Origin: a virus
Virus record (IMG/VR): IMGVR_UViG_3300048582_000047
Coordinates: 1-53,164 of that record
DNA length: 53,164 nucleotides
Strand: one strand, 5' to 3'
Of the stretch, positions 13,820 through 21,743 are shown one piece after another. A model generated the notes under the pieces. It was not told the DNA's origin, did not search any database, and saw only the letters and a list, made by a program, of their open reading frames with translations. Position numbers and translations under genes: made by a program. Position 1 is the first letter of the stretch. Every line of letters starts with the position of its first letter.

Positions 13820-15236
13820 TGCTATCCGATACATCAACTACCTCAACTATAAAATGGATATGGCCCGTGAGCAAGAGGCTAACCCCATTACGGTTGATCT
13901 AGCCTCTGCCCAAAAACATCTTACTGAACTAGAAGGACAGCGTGATGAGAAATACGTTGAGTTGGCTGCTTCTATGCCTAAAGTTGCAGTTATGGAAACC
14001 AAAACCTATCCCAAAAAACCCACCCTCAAAGACGGAGGACTGAGCGCACACGGTATCAAGTGGCAAGCCCTTCTAGCGTCCCTGAACCTGCCTCTGGACA
14101 CTAAGTCAGACGTTACCTACGTTAAAGGGTATGTTGAACCTAACCCACAATCTGACGTGCAGGTTAAGGCTTGGCTTACTGATCTTGGTTGGCAATGCAA
14201 GACGTTCAAGTTTGAGCGTAACAAGGTAACGGGTGAAACTAAGCAGGTGCCACAGATCAGGTATCCCAAAGGCCACCCTAACGAGGGAGAATTGTGCGAG
14301 GAAGTTTTAGAACTGGCAGAGAAAGACCCTGCGGTGCAAGTGTTGGCTGGACTGTCCATCATCAAGCATCGGGTAGGTTTCTTCCAAGGGTTTATTGATA
14401 GCCACAAAGAAGGAAAGCTTGTTGCCTCTATTGAGGGTTTGACTAATACTCTGCGGTTCAAGCACAGGAAGCCTTTGGCGAATATTCCAGGTGTGGACAA
14501 GCCGTGGGGAAAAGAAATCCGTTCTTGCCTGACTGCACCAGAGGGTTACGTTATCTGTGGTTCAGATATGGTTAGCCTTGAGGACACAACTAAAAGGCAC
14601 TATATCCAACCGCATGATCCCGAATATGTGGAGGAAATGCAACAGCCGGGATATGACCCTCACCTCTCGCTTGCAGTCTTTGCTGGCGCTATGACTAAAG
14701 AGCAATACGTTGAACACACCACGGGGGTAAAGAAATACAACGATATCCGTAAACCCTTCAAGGTAACAAATTACTCCTCAACCTACGGGATCCGAGAGAA
14801 GAAACTTGCTAGAGACTTGAACTGTTCTGTTGCCTTTGCTAAATCCCTGCTTGACGCTTTCTGGCAGAAGAATTGGGCTGTTCAAAAGGTAGCAGAGGAT
14901 TGCGAAGTGAAACACACTGGACAGAGTATGTGGCTTAAGAATCCTGTGTCTGGCTTCTGGTATCAACTCCGTAATGAAAAAGACCGCTTTTCTACCCTTA
15001 ATCAGGGAACGGGTGTTTACTGCTTTGACAAGTGGCTTTACTATGTCCGTAAACTTAGGTGTATTGTTAACGCACAGTGGCATGATGAAAAGCTGTCTGT
15101 AGTCAAAGAGGGAAATGAGCAAGAAAGGAAAGACCTATTGGAGAAAGCAATGCAGATGACTAACTATGATCTAAAGCTTAACGTGCCTTTGGGTATTGAT
15201 GTTAAGTTCGGGAAATCCTACGATATGGTGCATTGA
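13797..15236 (+). CDS. T7-like family A DNA polymerase, polymerase domain only
   Basis: A 479-residue protein from TTG 13797, which has GGAGG six bases upstream. Family A motifs: A, SDMVSLE near residue 255 (metal Asp and SLE); B, RKPFKVTNYSSTYG near 318-331 with R, K and Tyr at the T7 spacing; C, QWHDEKL near 427-433 with the catalytic HDE. The 3'-5' exonuclease domain is absent and is encoded by 12603-13067. The two would total 633 residues, slightly less than T7 gp5. It is presumably the replicative polymerase, working with the helicase and single-strand binding protein nearby. Confidence 0.9.
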   Translation: MAKQLHPDAIRYINYLNYKMDMAREQEANPITVDLASAQKHLTELEGQRDEKYVELAASMPKVAVMETKTYPKKPTLKDGGLSAHGIKWQALLASLNLPLDTKSDVTYVKGYVEPNPQSDVQVKAWLTDLGWQCKTFKFERNKVTGETKQVPQIRYPKGHPNEGELCEEVLELAEKDPAVQVLAGLSIIKHRVGFFQGFIDSHKEGKLVASIEGLTNTLRFKHRKPLANIPGVDKPWGKEIRSCLTAPEGYVICGSDMVSLEDTTKRHYIQPHDPEYVEEMQQPGYDPHLSLAVFAGAMTKEQYVEHTTGVKKYNDIRKPFKVTNYSSTYGIREKKLARDLNCSVAFAKSLLDAFWQKNWAVQKVAEDCEVKHTGQSMWLKNPVSGFWYQLRNEKDRFSTLNQGTGVYCFDKWLYYVRKLRCIVNAQWHDEKLSVVKEGNEQERKDLLEKAMQMTNYDLKLNVPLGIDVKFGKSYDMVH

Positions 15237-15841
15237 TGCAAAAACTTACGCTAAACTTTGATGAGTTCTGTCAACATAGTGGGGCTGACCCCGCTCCGAT
15301 CTACGAAGTGCAAAGTGCTTTCTCGAACGATGGGGCTTGGATCGGCGGGGGTGCAATCCGTCGCACTCTTATTGGACAGGCCTTGGATAGTGACTTTGAC
15401 TTTTTCTTTCGTAGCGAAGAACACTTTGACAGGTGGCTAGAGAATAAACCAAAGACTATGAATGTTGTGCGAGAGACTAAACACCACGTTCAACTAGAGG
15501 GCACTGTTGGAGATAGTAAACTACCTATTGTCGTGCAGGGTATCAACTTCCAGTATTTTCCCGGTGAGGCACCTACGGTAATTGATGCTTTTGACTACAC
15601 GATCACTCAGTTTGTCTTGTTGGGGGTTTCCCTGTATACGACAGATATTGCCCTATGGGATTTAGGTAGGCGTAAGCTTTCTATCAACAAAGTTACTTAC
15701 CCCGTGGCTACTATGAGACGTATGCTCAAATACACTAAACAGGGTTTTACCGCTTGTGCTGGTTGTATGCAAACCTTGCTGACTGAGACTGCTAAATCAC
15801 CAGAGGCTTTGGCGTCAATGGATGTGGAGTATGTTGACTGA
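15236..15841 (+). CDS. nucleotidyltransferase-fold protein
   Basis: A 201-residue protein. ATG 15236 overlaps the polymerase stop. It contains GGGAIRRTL followed by DSDFDFFF, the GG...DxD signature of the nucleotidyltransferase superfamily (poly(A) polymerase and CCA-adding type heads). The C-terminal part includes CAGCMQ. Phage proteins of this kind occur near replication genes; substrate unknown. It could transfer nucleotides to RNA, protein or small molecules. Confidence 0.7.
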   Translation: MQKLTLNFDEFCQHSGADPAPIYEVQSAFSNDGAWIGGGAIRRTLIGQALDSDFDFFFRSEEHFDRWLENKPKTMNVVRETKHHVQLEGTVGDSKLPIVVQGINFQYFPGEAPTVIDAFDYTITQFVLLGVSLYTTDIALWDLGRRKLSINKVTYPVATMRRMLKYTKQGFTACAGCMQTLLTETAKSPEALASMDVEYVD

Positions 15842-16002
15842 TGGACATGACAAACGAAGACTACCAAGATTATATCAACAGTGTTTGTGACCAGATGAGT
15901 GTTCAAGAATACTTGTTTTGGTTTCAACATTTCCCCTTTGGGGGCTTGACAACTGACCCCACAATGATTACATATGACAATCCACAAGAGGAAAACAACT
16001 AA
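15841..16002 (+). CDS. hypothetical small protein
   Basis: A 53-residue acidic ORF (MDMTNEDYQDYINSVCDQMS...) that starts in the stop of the preceding gene and ends in the start of the single-strand binding gene. The tight TGATGG/TAATG junctions on both sides support it. Contains an aromatic patch EYLFWFQHFPFGG. Function unknown. Confidence 0.55.
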   Translation: MDMTNEDYQDYINSVCDQMSVQEYLFWFQHFPFGGLTTDPTMITYDNPQEENN

Positions 16003-16592
16003 TGGCTACTGAAAAGAAATCTAAAACTGTTTGGGTTACTCTGCACGATGTTACCCTTTACTACGCTCAACTGTTCGAGAACAACCGCGACAAGGGCGAT
16101 ATGCACTCCGAGACGGACGGTATCACCAAAGTAACTATCTCTCTCACTGATGAGCAAGAGAAAGAACTTCTTGGACTTGGTGTGCCTGCCTCTGCTCTTG
16201 GCTACCAGACTTTCAAAGACTACACGATTGATGGTGTTAACTTCCGGGGTATGGTTGTTAAGCGTCCTTGGGTTAGTAAGTATCTGAAAGACGACAATGG
16301 TGATCCTCAGTTTATTGGTGCACCTAAAGTCTTTGACTTCAATAAAGCTGTTGCTGCTTTCAAAGCTGATGGTGGAAACGGTCGCATTATGGATAGCCAT
16401 AAGACTGATTGGGACAACACCACTGACGGTTTGATTGGTAATGGTTCTAAGGCTAAAGTCAAACTTTCTGTCTACCGTGGCACTAATAAAGCAGGCAAAC
16501 CTACTTGTGTGGTCCAACTGGAAGAAGTGGCTGTTACTGAACACGTCAAGTATGAAGCGCCCGCCCGTGATGATGCAGAGGTTTATTTCTGA
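16002..16592 (+). CDS. gp2.5-like single-stranded DNA-binding protein
   Basis: A 196-residue protein. It has an OB-fold-like beta pattern, and its C-terminus is acidic and ends in Phe (RDDAEVYF), the signature of T7 gp2.5-type proteins whose terminal Phe contacts polymerase and helicase. It lies among replication genes. Assignment rests on these features and on context, since overall sequence similarity in this family is low. ATG 16002 follows AGAGGA. Confidence 0.75.
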   Translation: MATEKKSKTVWVTLHDVTLYYAQLFENNRDKGDMHSETDGITKVTISLTDEQEKELLGLGVPASALGYQTFKDYTIDGVNFRGMVVKRPWVSKYLKDDNGDPQFIGAPKVFDFNKAVAAFKADGGNGRIMDSHKTDWDNTTDGLIGNGSKAKVKLSVYRGTNKAGKPTCVVQLEEVAVTEHVKYEAPARDDAEVYF

Positions 16593-16840
16593 TGGATTTT
16601 AAAGTTACTTTTAAACCACCCGTTGAGCCAGAAGTTGAAACCGCGACTATCACTCTTAATAAGACAGAGGCTCTATACTTGCAGGCTATTCTAGGTAGTA
16701 TTAGTGGTTGGGATGGGGAAGGGGGTATGCGGTAGTTTACTTCTGCTCTCTGGTGTAAACTCTATTCAGTGAGTGAGGAAATTTATCCAATGGATGGTAA
16801 GTTTTTTGGGACTATCCATATTAAATCTACGGTGAACTAA
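16592..16840 (+). pseudogene. first of three tandem paralogues, interrupted by an amber codon
   Basis: Reads MDFKVTFKPPVEPEVE... for 47 codons, then TAG at 16733-16735, then the same frame continues for 34 codons to TAA at 16840. Its TLNKTEALYLQAILGSISGW aligns with TLNQDELDVIVAVLGKTGGY of the third copy, and the part after TAG (FTSALWCKLY..., DGKFFG) aligns with its C-terminal half (SLMNTIWNEL..., DGKFPN). So the amber lies inside a once complete gene. Either it is decayed, or the 47-residue N-terminal part is the functional product. No amber suppressor tRNA is visible. Confidence 0.65.
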
Positions 16841-17019
16841 TGCAAATCATTGCTTCATCGGTTCCAGTGGAACCCCCTAAGACTTATACACTGATTGTAA
16901 GTCAACAGGAACTGGACGTTATTGTAGCAGCACTGGCTAATCAAGGTGCCCAAACTCTAACGTCTGAACTTGTCAATTTTGCTACGATTGATCCCCAACA
17001 ACAAATCTTGAGCGTGTAA
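16840..17019 (+). CDS. second tandem paralogue, truncated
   Basis: A 59-residue ORF. VEPPKTYTLIVSQQELDVIV matches VEPPKEFVLTLNQDELDVIV of the next gene, but the C-terminal third differs and lacks the IWNEL segment. Starts in the preceding TAA and ends one base before the next ATG. Probably a duplicate in the process of decay or divergence. Confidence 0.6.
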   Translation: MQIIASSVPVEPPKTYTLIVSQQELDVIVAALANQGAQTLTSELVNFATIDPQQQILSV

Positions 17020-17277
17020 ATGAGAGTTGAAGTCAGAGAAGTTAAGCCGGTAGAACCCCCGAAAGAGTTTGTTCTTACCCTGAACCAAGATGAGCTTGAT
17101 GTAATTGTGGCTGTTCTGGGTAAAACTGGGGGTTACGATGGTCCTAAAGGTTGGCGCAGTCTTATGAATACCATTTGGAATGAATTGCATCGTCATGCCA
17201 CTAAGCGGGTTATTTATTCTATCCTCAATTCGGATGGTAAGTTTCCAAACCGAGATAGGGTTGTCCCCGAAGTATGA
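17020..17277 (+). CDS. third tandem paralogue, intact small phage protein
   Basis: An 85-residue protein with the pattern LTLNQDELDVIVAVLGKTGG...SLMNTIWNELHRH. This resembles a small, very widespread phage family (TLTLTxEEAxALxxVLGxVGG...IYxAL) of unknown function. It appears to be the only full-length member of the three adjacent copies. Overlaps thyX by four bases. Confidence 0.7.
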   Translation: MRVEVREVKPVEPPKEFVLTLNQDELDVIVAVLGKTGGYDGPKGWRSLMNTIWNELHRHATKRVIYSILNSDGKFPNRDRVVPEV

Positions 17278-17933
17278 CTAAACTCAGCGCAAAACTAATC
17301 GCGCTGACACAACCGCTTATTGAGCTACGGGTTCCTAATACCGAGGGACTCGTAGCTTACTGCGCTAGGGTTAGCAATCCACAACACCAAGATAAGGAAC
17401 TAGGTTCTCTACTAGACTACTGCATCAGGAATAAACATTGGTCCGTTTTTGAAATGGCAAACGCTGTTGTAGAGGTAGAAGCCCCTCGTGACATTAGCCG
17501 TCAACTTCTTCGTCATCGGTCTTTTAGTTTCCAGGAATTTAGTCAGCGTTACTCTGATGAAATTGAATTTACTGATCGAGAGTTCCGTAGGCAAGATACC
17601 AAGAACCGGCAGAATAGCGTTGATGATCTACCAGAGGCTATATATAATGAAGCCCAAGGCATCGCTACTGTCAACAAGGAAACTGTTCAAGCGAACTATG
17701 AGTGGATGCGTAAGCAAGGTGTAGCAAAAGAGTGTGCTAGGGTAATCCTTCCCGAAGGTCTTACTATGTCCCGCCTATATGTGAATGGAAATTTGAGGTC
17801 ATGGCTCACCTACCTAGAAGTTCGGGATGACCCTGGCGTTACTCAGTGGGAACACGTCCTACTGGCGAGGAAAATCAGGGAGGCACTAGAACCAGCCTTT
17901 CCTAATGTATTGAAAAGAGCGTTGGATGACTAA
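17274..17933 (+). CDS. thyX: FAD-dependent thymidylate synthase
   Basis: A 219-residue protein carrying the ThyX signature RHRSFSFQEFSQRY (residues 80-93), with the R-H-R and S...RY residues that hold dUMP and FAD. It makes dTMP from dUMP using methylene-tetrahydrofolate and NADPH. Length matches the family. It sits between replication genes and supplies thymidylate for phage DNA, with the reductase and MazG further on. Confidence 0.95.
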   Translation: MTKLSAKLIALTQPLIELRVPNTEGLVAYCARVSNPQHQDKELGSLLDYCIRNKHWSVFEMANAVVEVEAPRDISRQLLRHRSFSFQEFSQRYSDEIEFTDREFRRQDTKNRQNSVDDLPEAIYNEAQGIATVNKETVQANYEWMRKQGVAKECARVILPEGLTMSRLYVNGNLRSWLTYLEVRDDPGVTQWEHVLLARKIREALEPAFPNVLKRALDD

Positions 17934-18642
17934 GTATATTCTTTTTGACGGAGACGTTTTGTGCTACCGATCAGCTTGGGCGGAACAGGAGTCCGAGACA
18001 GAAGAGGCTCTACTTAAGCTTGACGAGTTGATCGGTGATATTTTTGAGGAAGTAGACCCTTATGGCACAAAAAGCAACAGAAAGTTCTTCCTCACTGGAA
18101 AAGGTAACTTTCGTTATGACATTGCCAAAACCGCAGTCTACAAAGGAAACAGAAAAGACACAGAGAAACCAAAGCACCTTGAAGCACTCCGACAACACTT
18201 GATCTTCAAGTATGATGCTCTAGTCACTCAGAACTGTGAAGCAGACGATGCTATCGGTATTCATGCTAACTTTTACGGTTATGATCGTTCTGTGATTGTC
18301 TCTATCGACAAAGACTTTGAACAACTACCTACCACTATCTTTAACCCTAGCAAGTGGACTTGGAAGACAATTGACCCTTGGACTGCCACTAAGAACTTCT
18401 ACAAGCAAATCCTTATGGGTGATCGAGTAGACAACATTATTGGTCTCTATGGTATTGGCCCCGTGAAAGCGGAAAAGTTTCTAGAAGGTTGCGATAGTGA
18501 GAAAGCTTTGTATTGGGCTTGTGTTGAAGCTTACGGAGAAACTGATCTAGGTGATACTACGTCAGAAGAGCGAGTGCTAGAGAACGGTAGGTTGTTGTGG
18601 ATACAGAGGTTTAACGGTGAAATATGGCAACCCCCGGAGTAA
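17926..18642 (+). CDS. 5'-3' flap exonuclease (FEN family)
   Basis: A 238-residue protein with ordered FEN motifs: an N-terminal ILFDGDVLCY (metal Asp), CEADDAIG, SIDKDFEQL, and the helix-three-turn-helix GLYGIGPVKAEKFL. These acidic residues bind two metal ions. It probably removes RNA primers and trims flaps during replication, like T7 gp6 or T5 D15. Overlaps thyX by eight bases. Confidence 0.9.
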   Translation: MTKYILFDGDVLCYRSAWAEQESETEEALLKLDELIGDIFEEVDPYGTKSNRKFFLTGKGNFRYDIAKTAVYKGNRKDTEKPKHLEALRQHLIFKYDALVTQNCEADDAIGIHANFYGYDRSVIVSIDKDFEQLPTTIFNPSKWTWKTIDPWTATKNFYKQILMGDRVDNIIGLYGIGPVKAEKFLEGCDSEKALYWACVEAYGETDLGDTTSEERVLENGRLLWIQRFNGEIWQPPE

Positions 18643-19004
18643 AACGTAACCCGACAAACATTAGTCGTAACAATAAGCAACGCGGTCGTTCAATGCAACA
18701 AGAGGTTAGGGAGGCTATCCTAACTAAGTTCCCCACGTTGCAACCTGATGACTGTAGATCAACTTCTTCCGGTGCCCAAGGTGAAGACGTTCAGTTGTCC
18801 CCCGCTGCCAGGAAACTACTACCAATCCAAATTGAGTGCAAAAGGGTTAAATCTGCCATTGGGATTTACAAGTGGTATGGGCAAGCCAAGGCACATGGGC
18901 CACACGAGCCTGTTGTCTTTATGCGGGCAGACCGTGAGATACCCCTTGTAATCCTGAGTGTAGATGCTTACTTAGAGTTATTGAAGAAAGCGAGTGAGAA
19001 ATGA
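18624..19004 (+). CDS. PD-(D/E)XK nuclease, possible junction resolvase
   Basis: A 126-residue basic protein. The nuclease core is visible as SGAQGEDVQLS then IQIECKR (E-x-K), with an upstream helix RSMQQEVREAIL. A YGQAKAHGP segment follows, similar to stand-alone resolvase or VRR-type nucleases of phages. It overlaps the exonuclease gene by 19 bases. Likely processes branched or recombining DNA; a Holliday junction target is inferred from family size and context. Confidence 0.7.
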   Translation: MATPGVKRNPTNISRNNKQRGRSMQQEVREAILTKFPTLQPDDCRSTSSGAQGEDVQLSPAARKLLPIQIECKRVKSAIGIYKWYGQAKAHGPHEPVVFMRADREIPLVILSVDAYLELLKKASEK

Positions 19005-19255
19005 AGATAGAAATCTTTACGGAACAAGATTCGTCATATTGTGAAACTTGTGGTTCTAATTACGACGAAGGTGGTTATGTTCTAGTTGATGAGATAGAGG
19101 TCTTTAGATACACCCCTGCGGCAGCTTGTTGGGGCAACGCTAATTATAGCGAGAGTGATCTTCTATTTAAAGCCCTCGAAGCTTTGGGTCACACTGTCAC
19201 CGTAGATGGTGAAACACCCTATGCTCTATATAAGCATAATGGTGGAGATAACTAA
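19001..19255 (+). CDS. hypothetical protein, one CxxC
   Basis: An 84-residue protein with CETCGSNYDEGG near residue 14 and an acidic body. One CxxC alone does not make a zinc site, but a third cysteine (AACWGN) lies downstream. Overlaps the nuclease gene by four bases and the next by one. Function unknown. Confidence 0.65.
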   Translation: MKIEIFTEQDSSYCETCGSNYDEGGYVLVDEIEVFRYTPAAACWGNANYSESDLLFKALEALGHTVTVDGETPYALYKHNGGDN

Positions 19256-19479
19256 TGAAGCCCCTTAAAGTATACCAAATTGTAGAGGGTCCAATTAGCA
19301 CCTATGATATTCCTATGTGGGACGAGCCTCACGGGTGGGTAGTTGTTGCCTTGGTTGAGCAAGAGAATGGTGCTTTGGAGGAAGAAGAGATTGTTCTAGA
19401 CACTTTCAACGAGGCTTATGATATTGTTAAGTGGTTCAAGGGGCAGATTATTCCTTATGAAGTGATTGGATACGCTTAA
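19255..19479 (+). CDS. hypothetical protein
   Basis: A 74-residue acidic protein (MKPLKVYQIVEGPISTYD...). The final helix NEAYDIVKWFKGQI follows a strand-rich part, similar in plan to the small DUF7336-like proteins upstream. Coupled to both neighbours by TAATG junctions. Function unknown. Confidence 0.6.
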   Translation: MKPLKVYQIVEGPISTYDIPMWDEPHGWVVVALVEQENGALEEEEIVLDTFNEAYDIVKWFKGQIIPYEVIGYA

Positions 19480-19715
19480 TGAAACTTACACCTAACGCTA
19501 TCGAAGACTTAGTTAAACGAGTCACTTATTTTTGGCATGGGACTTTAACCATCTGTGTCCTTGATTTGAAGAACGGTGCTCTTGTAGTGGGACAATCTAA
19601 TGTGCTTGATCCTGCAAACTACGACGCGGAAGTTGGGGAGGACGTAGCTTATAAAGACGCATTAGATAAAATCTGGCAACTAGAGGGTTATGCCCTTAAA
19701 ACTAGGGGTGCGTAG
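19479..19715 (+). CDS. phage Gp49-like protein
   Basis: A 78-residue protein with the core LKNGALVVGQSNVLDPANYD followed by EVGEDVAYKDALDKIWQLEGY. This matches the Phage_gp49_66-type family (ltlkNGf.v.GeS..vDpanfd...G...A...i..LEGYl). Function of the family is unknown; it is common in early regions. Confidence 0.7.
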   Translation: MKLTPNAIEDLVKRVTYFWHGTLTICVLDLKNGALVVGQSNVLDPANYDAEVGEDVAYKDALDKIWQLEGYALKTRGA

Positions 19716-20491
19716 TGTCAGGTAAAACAACGATTGTCTATACATGCGCCCATGCCAAGCCCGAAGTATCTAATGAACGCTTCAACTGGCTTGGTGACTT
19801 GATCGAGGATATCAAACCAGACTATGTTGTAGATTTGGGGGATGGTGCTGATATGTCATCCCTTAACTCCTATGATACCAGATACCCTAAAGCAATTACT
19901 ACCCAGTCTTATGAAAGAGATATCGACAGTTACAACGATGCTCAATCTCGCTTGTGGGATCGCTATAGCCTCAAGAAGAAGCGTAGACCTTTCCGTATTG
20001 GGTTTGAGGGGAATCACGAGAACCGTATTAAGAAAGCGGTAGCCCTTGATCCACGGCTAGAGGGGGAAAAACGCGGTATCAGTTTCAAGCACCTTCAAAC
20101 AGATCATTGGTTTGACGAGTATCACCCTTACTACAACTCTGCACCAGCCATTGCTGATTATGATGGGGTAAGTTACGCTCACTACTTTAGTGCGGGAAAC
20201 TATGGAACGGCTATCTCTGGACTTCACCACGCTTACGCCTTGCTACAACACAGACACCACAGTTCAACTTGTGGCCACAGTCATAAGCGGGGCCTTTATT
20301 TTAGGGATAGTGCTTATCCTAAACCTATTATCGGACTTGTGGCAGGAAATTTCAAGGGAAAAGAGGAAGCTTGGGCAGGGCAGAGCAACAACGAGTGGTG
20401 GTCAGGAGTAATCATCAAACGTGAGATTGACAATGGGGTTTATGACCCAGAATTTGTATCAATGGATAGATTAAGGAAAGCTTATGGCTGA
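19715..20491 (+). CDS. calcineurin-like metallophosphoesterase
   Basis: A 258-residue protein, GTG start overlapping the previous TAG. Motifs: VVDLGDGADM (GD), FEGNHENR (GNHE), and TCGHSHKRG (GHSH). The usual first motif D-x-H is seen as TCAHAKP, with the Asp changed, so metal binding may be altered. Phage members include polynucleotide phosphatases and cyclic-nucleotide phosphodiesterases; the substrate cannot be told. It overlaps the next phosphoesterase gene by eight bases. Confidence 0.8.
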   Translation: MSGKTTIVYTCAHAKPEVSNERFNWLGDLIEDIKPDYVVDLGDGADMSSLNSYDTRYPKAITTQSYERDIDSYNDAQSRLWDRYSLKKKRRPFRIGFEGNHENRIKKAVALDPRLEGEKRGISFKHLQTDHWFDEYHPYYNSAPAIADYDGVSYAHYFSAGNYGTAISGLHHAYALLQHRHHSSTCGHSHKRGLYFRDSAYPKPIIGLVAGNFKGKEEAWAGQSNNEWWSGVIIKREIDNGVYDPEFVSMDRLRKAYG

Positions 20492-21002
20492 CGTTTGGGT
20501 TATCTCAGACACTCACTTCTCACATGCAAATATCCTAAAGTTCACTGACAAAGATGGTAAACCTGTTCGCCCCTTCCAGTCGGTTGTGGATATGAATCAA
20601 ACGATGGTAGATAACTGGAATAGGGTTGTTAAACCGGGAGATAAAGTCTACCACCTTGGAGATGTGTTTTTTGGTGATAAAGAGAGGTTCAAAACGCTCT
20701 GGCCTAGGCTGATGGGGCGTAAAAGACTTGTCGTCGGTAATCACGATGATGTGAAGTTTCTGTCTGCGGGCAGCTTCTTTGAGAAAGTAATGCTCTGGCG
20801 TAAGTTTGACCACCTTCTCTTTACTCATGTCCCTGTTCATCCTTCCACCCTTAGAGAACATAGGTTCAGTGGAAAAGAGATGATTAACGTTCATGGTCAT
20901 ATCCATCAGAACAAGTCGCCTGACGGCCCATACAAGTGTGTCTGTGTTGAACAGATTAACTATACCCCTATTCACATTGAGGATTTGTTAAGTGGCAACT
21001 AG
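20484..21002 (+). CDS. calcineurin-like metallophosphoesterase
   Basis: A 172-residue protein with the full ligand set: ISDTHFSH (DTH), HLGDVFFGD (GD), VVGNHDDVK (GNHD), FTHVPVH and VHGHIHQN (GHIH). This compact form matches small phage and bacterial phosphodiesterases. It is not closely similar to the adjacent 258-residue enzyme, so the pair is probably two functions rather than a recent duplication. A role in cleaving nucleotide signals or trimming DNA ends is possible. Confidence 0.85.
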   Translation: MADVWVISDTHFSHANILKFTDKDGKPVRPFQSVVDMNQTMVDNWNRVVKPGDKVYHLGDVFFGDKERFKTLWPRLMGRKRLVVGNHDDVKFLSAGSFFEKVMLWRKFDHLLFTHVPVHPSTLREHRFSGKEMINVHGHIHQNKSPDGPYKCVCVEQINYTPIHIEDLLSGN

Positions 21003-21027
21003 ATTACAGTATGTCAAGTAGATTTTT

Positions 21028-21141
21028 ATGCTGATGGAGGGTGACACTCATCACATAGACAACATGTATAAAGCTTTGCGGGAAGACGGTTACTGTGACG
21101 AAGAGGGTTTTCCAATCTATAGTGGAGAAGAGGTTGCTTAG
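21028..21141 (+). CDS. possible small protein
   Basis: A 37-residue acidic ORF (MLMEGDTHHIDNMYKALRED...). The second Met (MEGD...) may be the real start. No strong ribosome site. It fills part of a 260-base gap between well-supported genes. Confidence 0.35.
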   Translation: MLMEGDTHHIDNMYKALREDGYCDEEGFPIYSGEEVA

Positions 21142-21268
21142 TTGGCTTTATGAAGCTTCTTTATCGAAAGAGGAAAGGTTAGAGGGTTACTTTGGGGAGA
21201 TTAAAGAGTTACCCAAGAACCCTGATCATTGGCTAGGGACTAAATCACTAGAGGGTTACAATGGGTAA
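21122..21268 (+). CDS. possible small protein
   Basis: A 48-residue ORF with GTG start (MEKRLLSWLYEASLSKEERL...), charged and helical, ending in an overlap with the HNH gene start. The amino-acid pattern looks protein-like, but there is no clear ribosome site. With the preceding ORF it accounts for the gap 21003-21260. Confidence 0.4.
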   Translation: MEKRLLSWLYEASLSKEERLEGYFGEIKELPKNPDHWLGTKSLEGYNG

Positions 21269-21743
21269 GCGAGAAGAGACTAAGAAAGACCGTCATCCGC
21301 TAACTAAACACGGTCACAGAAAATCTAACAACGGTAAGCCGACAGTAGAATATCAGATTTGGTCGGGTATCCTCAAAAGGTGTAGAAACCTCAAGTGCAA
21401 TATCTACCAATACTACGGGGGTCGGGGTATTACTTTTGACCCTCGTTGGACAGAGTTCCAAAACTTTTTAGACGATGTTGGTTTCAAACCTACGGATAAA
21501 GATGGATTGGACCGTATAAACAACTCTCTAGGTTACTACAAAGAAAATGTTAAATGGGCCACTCAAGCTGAGCAAAACAGAAACAAAAGCAATAACATTT
21601 ATCTAGACGGCGTGTGTTTAAAAGATTGGTGTATGTCAAAGGGATTTAACTACAAAACTGTTTGGCGTTGGTTTGTTCTTGAAGGTAAGACAAAAGAGTA
21701 TCTACTAGAGAGGGGCGAAGTGCTATGGGGAAAAGGGAACTAG
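21261..21743 (+). CDS. HNH homing-type endonuclease
   Basis: A 160-residue protein with the arrangement of phage HNH homing enzymes: YYGGRGITFDPRWTEFQNFL, then GLDRINNSLGYYKENVKWAT and EQNRNKSNN. The final 45 residues (LDGVCLKDWCMSKGFNYKTV...) look like a small DNA-binding helix-turn-helix. It stands free between genes, so it is probably a selfish mobile gene that cuts related phages at this locus. It overlaps the methylase start by 19 bases. Confidence 0.85.
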   Translation: MGKREETKKDRHPLTKHGHRKSNNGKPTVEYQIWSGILKRCRNLKCNIYQYYGGRGITFDPRWTEFQNFLDDVGFKPTDKDGLDRINNSLGYYKENVKWATQAEQNRNKSNNIYLDGVCLKDWCMSKGFNYKTVWRWFVLEGKTKEYLLERGEVLWGKGN

